A stretch of DNA of 27,346 nucleotides from DATKPC01 sp035524275 (lineage in GTDB: Bacteria; Pseudomonadota; Gammaproteobacteria; Burkholderiales; Burkholderiaceae_F): assembly GCA_035524275.1 (NCBI GenBank), contig DATKPC010000131.1:1-27346 (forward strand), read 5' to 3'. This document shows, piece by piece, positions 21,586 to 27,346 of this stretch. Numbering within the stretch: position 1 is the stretch's first letter; each line of letters opens with the position of its first letter. Both the position numbers and the translations under genes were made by a program. The notes beneath the pieces were generated by a model, which saw only the letters and a program-made list of their open reading frames with translations, was not told the DNA's origin and did not search any database.

Positions 21586-21825
21586 CTACTTGCGCGTGTA
21601 GACGATCTTGTTCTTCCCGCCGTCGCACGTGCCGACGACCTTTCCATCGCCTTCGACGGGCTTGTCGGCGGGAACGATGTCCAGCATGTAGTTGACGACG
21701 TGTTTCGCGTCGAGTTGCGCCGCGATCTCCGACTTCAGTTCCTCGCAGGGCTTGACGGCGTGGGCGGGCGCCGAGGCGAGCGCCAGCAGGACGATCGGGA
21801 TCGAGGCGGCGGCAGTGATCTTCAT
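21586..21825 (-). CDS. DUF1161-like small periplasmic protein
   Basis: A 79-residue exported protein with a signal peptide (MKITAAASIPIVLLALASA, then PAHA) and a mature part of about 56 residues containing two cysteines: KPCEELKSEIAAQLDA near the start and VVGTCDGGKNKIVYTRK at the end. These probably form a disulfide. The arrangement matches the DUF1161 family, whose function is unknown. ATG 21825 is preceded by GGAG. A TATACT-like -10 box lies on the minus strand at 21867-21872, without a good -35. The gene converges with the permease and is divergent from the ferredoxin oxidoreductase gene. Its length is normal for the family. Confidence 0.85.
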   Translation of the reverse strand: MKITAAASIPIVLLALASAPAHAVKPCEELKSEIAAQLDAKHVVNYMLDIVPADKPVEGDGKVVGTCDGGKNKIVYTRK

Positions 21826-21952
21826 GCGGGCTCCGTGGCCGTTGGGAGGAATGCGCGTTGCGGTGCAGTATAGGCAACGCGGCGCCGCCTTCGCGAGCAT
21901 TTCTTCGGTCCCGGGATGGGGCGGCCGGACCACCCCGACCGGCGGCCCCGCC

Positions 21953-21970
21953 GGATCGCCCCGGCGATCC
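21953..21970. promoter_or_regulatory. Inverted repeat upstream of the ferredoxin oxidoreductase promoter
   Basis: GGATCGCC (21953-21960) and GGCGATCC (21963-21970) are perfect 8-bp arms separated by two C bases. The repeat ends 26 bases before the -35 box at 21997, a position that fits an activator site, but a fortuitous GC palindrome is possible. Confidence 0.4.
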
Positions 21971-21996
21971 ACGTCGCTCCATCGGCACGCAACGCG

Positions 21997-22025
21997 TTGA
22001 GACGACCAGGGCCGCGGAGTATTCT
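21997..22025 (+). promoter_or_regulatory. Sigma70-type promoter for the ferredoxin oxidoreductase gene
   Basis: TTGAGA (21997-22002) and TATTCT (22020-22025) are separated by 17 bases, matching the consensus at five of six and four of six positions. The predicted start lies near 22032, leaving a leader of about 23 bases before ATG 22055. The ribosome site in that leader is weak (GCGAGA). Confidence 0.6.
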
Positions 22026-22054
22026 CGACGCGTGCCGGCTGCAGCGAGACCACG

Positions 22055-25000
22055 ATGGACATGACGGATGTTTCCCGCGTCACGCTCGAGGACAAGTGGA
22101 CCGTCGAGAGCGGCCGCGTGTTCCTGAGCGGGACGCAGGCGCTGCTGCGCCTGATGCTGCTGCAGCGCACGCGCGACCAGCGCGCGGGGCTCAACACCGC
22201 GGGCTTCCTCACGGGCTATCGCGGCTCGCCGCTGGGGTCGGTCGACCTCACGGCGTGGAAGGCATCGAAGCACCTGCAGCGCAGCCACGTGCATTTCCAG
22301 CCCGGACTCAACGAGGACCTCGCGGCAACCAGCGTCTGGGGCTCGCAACAGGTCAACATGTACCCGCGCGCGCGTTACGACGGCGTCTTCGCGCTGTGGT
22401 ACGGCAAGGGGCCCGGCGTCGACCGCTGCGGCGACGTCTTCAAGCACGGCAATGCCGCCGGAACGAGCCGCCACGGCGGCGTGATCGTCGCCGCCGGCGA
22501 CGATCACGGCGCGAAGAGCTCGACGCTGCCGCACCAGTCCGACCACATCCTCAAGGCGTGCATGATCCCGGTGCTGTTCCCGGCGACGATCCAGGAATAC
22601 CTGGATCTCGGGGTCCACGCGTACGCGATGAGCCGGTATGCCGGCGTCTGGGTCGGATTCAAGTGCGTGACCGAAGTCGTCGAGGCGACGAGCTCGGTGA
22701 TCGTCGATCCGGATCGGATCGAGGTGAAGCTGCCGCAGGACTTCGCGCTGCCGCCCGGCGGCCTCAACATCCGCTGGCCGGATTCGCCGCTGGAGCAGGA
22801 GGCTCGCCTCCTCGACTACAAGCTCTACGCCGCGCTCGCGTACGCGCGCGCCAATCGGCTGAACGCCACGGTCGTGGACTCGCCGCACGCGCGCTTCGGC
22901 ATCATCGCGAGCGGCAAGGCGTACCTGGACACGCGCCAGGCACTCGCGGACCTGGGGCTCGACGACGAGACCTGCGCGCGCGTCGGCGTGCGCCTCTTCA
23001 AGTGCGGCATGCCGTGGCCGCTCGAGGCGCAATCGGTCGGCGCCTTCGCCGAGGGCCTGGAGGAGGTCCTCGTCGTCGAGGAGAAACGCCAGGTCATCGA
23101 GTACCAGTTGAAGGAGGAACTGTTCGGCTGGATCGGCAGCGGCAAGCGGATCCCGCGCGTGATCGGCAAGTTCGACGAGAAGGACGGCGGCGAATACGCG
23201 GTGCCGCAGGGCAACTGGATCCTTCCGGCGCACTACGAGTTCTCGCCGGCGATCGTCGCGAAGGCGATCGCGAACCGGATCGGCAAGCTCGAGCTGCCCG
23301 GCGACGTCCGCGAGCGGATCGCAGCGCGGCTGGCGACGATCGAGGCCAAGGAGCGCGCGTTGTCGGCGACGCGGCCGCTCGCGGAAAGGACGCCGTACTT
23401 CTGTTCCGGCTGTCCCCACAACACCTCGACGAAGGTGCCGGAAGGATCGCGCGCGATGGCGGGCATCGGCTGCCATTACATGGCGGTCTGGATGGACCGC
23501 AACACCTCGACGTTCACGCAGATGGGGGGCGAAGGGGCGCCGTGGATCGGCCAGGCCCCGTTCACCGACGAGCAGCACATCTTCGCCAACCTCGGCGACG
23601 GCACCTACTACCACTCCGGCTACCTCGCGGTGCGCGCGGCGGTCGCGGCGAAGGTGCCCATCACCTACAAGATCCTCTTCAACGACGCGGTCGCGATGAC
23701 GGGCGGCCAGCCGGTCGACGGCCCGCTGAGCGTCGCGCAGATCACCCGCCAGGTGCACGCGGAAGGCGTGCGCCGCATCGTCGTCGTGACGGACGAGCCG
23801 CAGAAGTATCCGTCCGACGTCGACTTCGCGCCGGGCGTCACGGTGCGGCACCGCGACGACCTGGAAGCGGTGCAACGCGAGCTGCGCGAATACCGCGGCG
23901 TCTCGGTGCTCCTCTACGACCAGACCTGCGCCTCGGAAAAGCGGCGCCGGCGCAAGAAGAACACGAAGGACAAGATCGTCTTTCCGGATCCGCCGCGACG
24001 CACCGTGATCAACGATCTCGTCTGCGAGGGCTGCGGCGACTGCGGCGTGCAATCGAACTGCCTGTCGATCGAACCGCTGGAGACCGAGTTCGGCCGCAAG
24101 CGAACGATCAACCAGTCGTCCTGCAACAAGGACTTCTCCTGCCAGCGCGGCTTCTGCCCGAGCTTCGTCTCGGTCGAGGGCGGCCAGCTGCGGCGCGGCA
24201 GCGCGCCGGCGGCGGCGCAGCAGCCGCCGACGACGCCGACCATCGTTCCGCCGGAGCTGCCCGCGGGGCGCGCCTTCGGCGTGCTGGTCACCGGCGTCGG
24301 CGGCACCGGCGTGGTCACGATCGGGCAGCTGCTCGGGATGGCTGCGCACCTGGAAGGGCGCGGCCTGTCGGTCCTCGACATGGCGGGACTGGCGCAGAAG
24401 GGCGGCGCCGTCTTCTCGCACGTGCAACTGGCGACGCACCAGGACGATCTCTACGCGACGCGGATCGCGATGGGAAGCGCCGACCTCGTCCTCGGCTGCG
24501 ACCTCGTCGTGACGGCCGGCGCCGAGGCCGTCTCGAAGATGCGCGGCGGCACGACGCGGGTCGTCGTGAACACCGCCGAATCGCCGACCGCCGCGTTCGT
24601 CCGCAATCCGGATTGGCAGTTCGGCGCCGCCGCGATGGCGCAGGCGATACGCGATGCCGTCGGCAACGACGACGCCTGCGGGTTCGTCGACGCGCATGCG
24701 ATGGCGACGTCGCTGCTCGGCGATGCGATCTACACGAATCCGTTCGTGCTCGGCTACGCCTGGCAGAAGGGCTGGATCCCGCTGCGACACGAGTCGCTGC
24801 GCCGCGCGATCGAGCTCAACGGCGTATCGGTCGACGCCAACCTGCGCGCGTACGAATGGGGCCGCGCGGCCGCGCACGATCCGGACGGCACGCGCCGGCT
24901 CGCGACGCCGGGACAGGTCATCGCGTTCCGCCGGCCGGCCTCGGGCGTCGCGGACCTCGTCGCGCCGCGCGTCACGTTCCTGACCGCGTACCAGAACGCC

Positions 25001-25597
25001 GGCTATGCACGGCGCTATGCCGACCTCGTCGAGCGGGTCCGCCGCGTCGAATCGGAAAAGCTCGGCTCCGAACGGCTTGCGGCGGCCGTCGCGCGCTATT
25101 ACTTCAAGCTGATGGCCTACAAGGACGAGTACGAGGTCGCGCGCCTGCATGCCGATCCGGCGTTCCGGCAGCGGATCTCGACGATGTTCGAAGGCGACTA
25201 CAAGCTCGCGTTCCACCTCGCGCCGCCGCTGTTCGCGCGCGTCGATCCGTCCACCGGCGTGCCGCGCAAGATCCGGTTCGGCGGCTGGATCGCGCCCGTC
25301 TTCCGCGTCATCGCGTCGCTGCGCGGCGTACGCGGCACGGCGCTCGATCCGTTCGGCCACACCGCGGAGCGGCGCGCCGAACGCGCGCTGATCGGCGACT
25401 ACGAAACGCTGGTCGACGAGCTGCTCGCGCGGCTGGCGCCCGCCAACCACGCGCTCGCGGTGCAGCTCGCGAGCGTCCCGGAGGATATCCGCGGCTTCGG
25501 GCACGTGAAGCAGCGGCACCTGGCGGCGGCCCGAACGAAGCGGGACAACCTGCTGGCGCAGTGGCGCAACGAGCCGGGCAACGCGAAGGCCGCTTGA
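22055..25597 (+). CDS. Indolepyruvate ferredoxin oxidoreductase, fused subunits
   Basis: An 1180-residue cytoplasmic enzyme of the 2-oxoacid:ferredoxin oxidoreductase family, expected to convert aryl pyruvates plus CoA to aryl-acetyl-CoA, CO2 and reduced ferredoxin. N-terminal alpha-like part: SGTQALLRLMLLQ and TGYRGSPLGSVD. A thiamine-diphosphate-binding part has CSGCPHNTSTKVPEGSRAM and GIGCHYMAVWMDR near residues 450-485, then GDGTYYHSGYLAVRAA. Cysteine clusters for iron-sulfur centres follow at about 656-710 (CEGCGDCGVQSNC, then SSCNKDFSCQRGFC). A gamma-like part has GVGGTGVVTIGQLLGMA (about 748-765) and AGLAQKGGAVFSHVQL. Then comes a C-terminal region of about 300 residues found in this fused type. 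Length and order are as expected for single-chain proteobacterial versions. ATG 22061, two codons in, is an alternative start. Substrate preference is inferred from family only. Confidence 0.93.
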   Translation: MDMTDVSRVTLEDKWTVESGRVFLSGTQALLRLMLLQRTRDQRAGLNTAGFLTGYRGSPLGSVDLTAWKASKHLQRSHVHFQPGLNEDLAATSVWGSQQVNMYPRARYDGVFALWYGKGPGVDRCGDVFKHGNAAGTSRHGGVIVAAGDDHGAKSSTLPHQSDHILKACMIPVLFPATIQEYLDLGVHAYAMSRYAGVWVGFKCVTEVVEATSSVIVDPDRIEVKLPQDFALPPGGLNIRWPDSPLEQEARLLDYKLYAALAYARANRLNATVVDSPHARFGIIASGKAYLDTRQALADLGLDDETCARVGVRLFKCGMPWPLEAQSVGAFAEGLEEVLVVEEKRQVIEYQLKEELFGWIGSGKRIPRVIGKFDEKDGGEYAVPQGNWILPAHYEFSPAIVAKAIANRIGKLELPGDVRERIAARLATIEAKERALSATRPLAERTPYFCSGCPHNTSTKVPEGSRAMAGIGCHYMAVWMDRNTSTFTQMGGEGAPWIGQAPFTDEQHIFANLGDGTYYHSGYLAVRAAVAAKVPITYKILFNDAVAMTGGQPVDGPLSVAQITRQVHAEGVRRIVVVTDEPQKYPSDVDFAPGVTVRHRDDLEAVQRELREYRGVSVLLYDQTCASEKRRRRKKNTKDKIVFPDPPRRTVINDLVCEGCGDCGVQSNCLSIEPLETEFGRKRTINQSSCNKDFSCQRGFCPSFVSVEGGQLRRGSAPAAAQQPPTTPTIVPPELPAGRAFGVLVTGVGGTGVVTIGQLLGMAAHLEGRGLSVLDMAGLAQKGGAVFSHVQLATHQDDLYATRIAMGSADLVLGCDLVVTAGAEAVSKMRGGTTRVVVNTAESPTAAFVRNPDWQFGAAAMAQAIRDAVGNDDACGFVDAHAMATSLLGDAIYTNPFVLGYAWQKGWIPLRHESLRRAIELNGVSVDANLRAYEWGRAAAHDPDGTRRLATPGQVIAFRRPASGVADLVAPRVTFLTAYQNAGYARRYADLVERVRRVESEKLGSERLAAAVARYYFKLMAYKDEYEVARLHADPAFRQRISTMFEGDYKLAFHLAPPLFARVDPSTGVPRKIRFGGWIAPVFRVIASLRGVRGTALDPFGHTAERRAERALIGDYETLVDELLARLAPANHALAVQLASVPEDIRGFGHVKQRHLAAARTKRDNLLAQWRNEPGNAKAA

Positions 25598-25749
25598 AGC
25601 GGCGTCACCCCGGAAGGCGCGACGGCGCCGATGGGCGGCGCGGGCGTGGCGCTCGGCGGATTCCGGTGGGCACGCCCGGATGGAGGATGGGTCGCCCGGC
25701 GAGCCTCTGGTAGTGTCGAGCCGCCGCAGGCCAGCGTTGCCGCGCCGCC

Positions 25750-25770
25750 CCGCGTCGTATCTCGACGCGG
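25750..25770. promoter_or_regulatory. Inverted repeat upstream of the TAXI gene
   Basis: CCGCGTCG (25750-25757) and CGACGCGG (25763-25770) are perfect 8-bp arms around TATCT, in the 244-base gap before the TAXI gene. It could be an operator or a leader hairpin. Nearer the preceding gene there is only a weak GGCGC/GCGCC hairpin (25616-25629) with no U-run, so the upstream gene has no clear terminator. Confidence 0.4.
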
Positions 25771-25800
25771 TGAGCTGAACGACGGCGCGGAGCCCGCGCC

Positions 25801-25828
25801 CGCGGAAAATCCGGCCGCGGAAAATCCG
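25801..25828. repeat. Direct repeat just upstream of the TAXI gene
   Basis: Two perfect copies of CGCGGAAAATCCG (25801-25813 and 25816-25828), 15 bases apart start to start. Each has GCGGA and TCCG(C) half-sites around AAA. They end 13 bases before ATG 25842, where a ribosome site would be expected but none is obvious. They may be paired regulator sites or affect translation start. Confidence 0.55.
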
Positions 25829-25841
25829 CCCCTGGCGAAAC

Positions 25842-27221
25842 ATGACGTCACTACGAATCCACTTCGCGGCGCTGGTCCGCCGGCTCAACGCGATCTTCGG
25901 CCCGGGCCTCGTCACGTCGATGTTCGTGATCGGGGTCGCCGGCGTCATCGCGGCCGCGCTGCTGCTCCTGCTGTCGAACTTCTCGGCGCCGACGTCGCTC
26001 ACGATCGCGACCGGGCCCAAGGACAGCGCATTCCAGCGCTACGCGGACAAGTACCGCGAGATCCTGGCGCGCGAGGGCGTCAAGCTCAAAGTGCTTCCGA
26101 CGGACGGGTCGTCGGACAACCTGCGCCACCTGCTCGACCGCCACGTCGACGTCGACGTCGGCTTCGTCCAGGGCGGCGAGGAGATTCCGCAGGCGGACGC
26201 CGGGAACCTGGTCTCGCTCGGCAGCATCTCGTACCAGGCGATCCTCGTCTTCTATCGCGGCGCGCCGCGCCGCCTGCTGTCGGACTTCAAGGGCGGGCGC
26301 CTGTATGTCGGCAAGGAGGGCAGCGGCGCGCACCGGCTGGCGCTCGCGCTGCTGAAGCAGAACGAGATCGAGCCGGGAGGCTCGACGACGCTCGTGACCT
26401 CGCTCGACGGCGGCGACCCGCGCAAGGCCCTCGTCGGCGGCCAGGTCGACGCGATCTTCGTGATGGGCGACTCGACGTCGGCCGACGCGATCCGCGCGCT
26501 GCTGCACGAGGACGACGTGCACCTGTTCGATGTCGTCCAGGCCGAGGGCTACGCGCGACGAATCTCGTACCTGAACAAGCTCGTGCTGCCCGAGGGCGCG
26601 ATCGACTTCGGTCGCGACCTGCCGCACGAGGACGTGCGGCTGATCGGGCCGACCGTCGAACTCGTCGCGCGCGAGAACCTGCACCCGGCGCTGATCGACC
26701 TGCTGCTGGAGGCGGCGAAGGAAGTCCACGGGACGGCGTCGGTCTTCCGCAAGCGCGGCGAGTTCCCGTCGCCGGCGCAGCACCAGTTCCGGCTGAGCCC
26801 CGACGCGTCGCGCTACTACACGTCGGGCAAGACGTTCCTGTATCGGACGTTCCCGTTCTGGTTCGCGAGCCTTCTGGCGCGCGTGCTGTCGGTGCTGGTG
26901 CCGCTCGCGATCCTGCTGCTGCCGGCGTTGCAGGCGGCGCCGGGAATCTACCGCTGGCGGATCCGCTCGCGACTTTTCCGCTGGTACCGGTCGCTGCTCG
27001 AGGTCGAACGCGAGGCGCTGAAGCCCAACTTGACGCTGCCGCGGCGCGACGAGCTGCTGCAGAAGATCGAGCACATCGAGAACTCGGTGAATGCGACGTT
27101 CGTCCCGGCGGCGTTCGGCGACCTGTTCTACGGCCTGCGCGGCCACATCCGGTTCGTCCGGGACGGGCTGCTGGCGATCAGGCCGGAAGGCCGCGAGGCG
27201 GTGGCACCGGCCGTGGGGTAG
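25842..27221 (+). CDS. Membrane-tethered TAXI-family TRAP solute-binding protein
   Basis: A 459-residue protein with an N-terminal membrane helix (about 24-46, VTSMFVIGVAGVIAAALLLL). A periplasmic TAXI-type solute-binding domain follows (about 50-335): LTIATGPKDSAFQRYADKY, GSSDNLRHLLDRHVDVDVGF, FKGGRLYVGKEGSGAHRLA, VGGQVDAIFVMGDS. A second hydrophobic segment (about 338-372, FWFASLLARVLSVLVPLAIL) and a tail of about 88 residues, mostly charged helix (RWYRSLLEVEREALK, DELLQKIEHIENSVN), complete it. Ordinary TAXI proteins are free periplasmic receptors for TRAP transporters. This one would be held at both ends with a cytoplasmic tail, and no TRAP permease gene is visible beside it. No clear ribosome site precedes ATG 25842. 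Ligand unknown. Confidence 0.85.
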   Translation: MTSLRIHFAALVRRLNAIFGPGLVTSMFVIGVAGVIAAALLLLLSNFSAPTSLTIATGPKDSAFQRYADKYREILAREGVKLKVLPTDGSSDNLRHLLDRHVDVDVGFVQGGEEIPQADAGNLVSLGSISYQAILVFYRGAPRRLLSDFKGGRLYVGKEGSGAHRLALALLKQNEIEPGGSTTLVTSLDGGDPRKALVGGQVDAIFVMGDSTSADAIRALLHEDDVHLFDVVQAEGYARRISYLNKLVLPEGAIDFGRDLPHEDVRLIGPTVELVARENLHPALIDLLLEAAKEVHGTASVFRKRGEFPSPAQHQFRLSPDASRYYTSGKTFLYRTFPFWFASLLARVLSVLVPLAILLLPALQAAPGIYRWRIRSRLFRWYRSLLEVEREALKPNLTLPRRDELLQKIEHIENSVNATFVPAAFGDLFYGLRGHIRFVRDGLLAIRPEGREAVAPAVG

Positions 27222-27253
27222 GGCTTCGTGATGGAGGGGCGGGTGGCTGACCG

Positions 27254-27346
27254 CCCTCTCCCCCACCCCTCTCCCGCTTCGCGGGCGAGGGGAGTCTCGG
27301 CGTCGCCATGGCGACGATGTCTCGATTAGCGACGACGGATCGCCCC
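27254..27346. repeat. Palindromic intergenic element, copy 4 (cut by window end)
   Basis: Left arm CCCTCTCCCCCACCCCTCTC onward (27254-27295) and core with CGGCGTCGCCATGG and GACGATGTCTC, matching the other copies. The right arm is not complete before the window ends. It starts 32 bases after the TAXI stop. Confidence 0.85.

Noticed and set aside
21545..26020. A 1491-codon open frame on the minus strand opposite the ferredoxin oxidoreductase gene.
   Set aside because: It is a mirror of strong GC3 bias in the + strand gene. The translation is Arg/Ala/Asp-rich without domains, and the + strand frame has clear catalytic and cysteine motifs. Only its last 79 codons, in a different real frame (21586-21825), are a genuine gene.

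Overview
The window is uniformly GC-rich, densely packed chromosomal DNA from a Gram-negative proteobacterium. I judge it most likely a betaproteobacterium (Burkholderiales-like), because it has a complete-looking GspL/M/N/D/E/F set, a one-polypeptide indolepyruvate ferredoxin oxidoreductase, a ClcB-type channel and abundant CCCTCTCCC-type intergenic palindromes. This placement rests on gene content recalled from families, not on a marker gene. I saw no rRNA, tRNA, CRISPR array, transposase or phage cassette, and no gene-free stretch exceeds 300 bases.

Layout. Bases 1-8418 hold the distal part of a type II secretion (T2SS) operon on the + strand, in the order gspK (3' end only), gspL, gspM, gspN, gspD, gspE, gspF. 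GspD is the most interesting protein: after the secretin domain it carries a Pro/Ala linker of about 120 residues and then a SPOR-like, probably peptidoglycan-binding, domain. Two mini-ORFs exactly bridge gspM-gspN and gspD-gspE through ATG/TGA overlaps. Directly downstream (8528-9614) sits a GH25 muramidase without a visible signal peptide, followed four bases later by a small lipoprotein gene.

Bases 9633-11815 form a regulatory module. A sigma70-type promoter with an 8-bp inverted repeat over its -10 box precedes a His-rich PadR repressor (YqjI-like). A 24-bp-stem GC palindrome separates it from an EntS-like MFS exporter. Next come an unrecognised membrane-anchored protein (12046-12744) and a minus-strand pair, a periplasmic SRPBCC/MxaD-like protein and a seven-blade YVTN propeller. 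A class I/II aminotransferase is divergent from that pair.

Bases 15748-19801 form a minus-strand set: puuE-type allantoinase/polysaccharide deacetylase, then an M20-family hydrolase, then clcB. It is divergent from an NCS2 urate/xanthine permease (19914-21377), which suggests purine salvage or catabolism. The rest is a small DUF1161-like periplasmic protein, an 1180-residue indolepyruvate ferredoxin oxidoreductase with its own promoter, and an orphan membrane-tethered TAXI solute-binding protein.

Four copies of one roughly 130-bp palindromic element (11829, 15605, 21410, 27254) each begin 2 to 32 bases after a stop codon. They probably act as transcript-end hairpins and are MITE/REP-like in structure. 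The best candidate for something not yet described is the T2SS secretin with a built-in cell-wall-binding domain, encoded next to a muramidase/lipoprotein pair.
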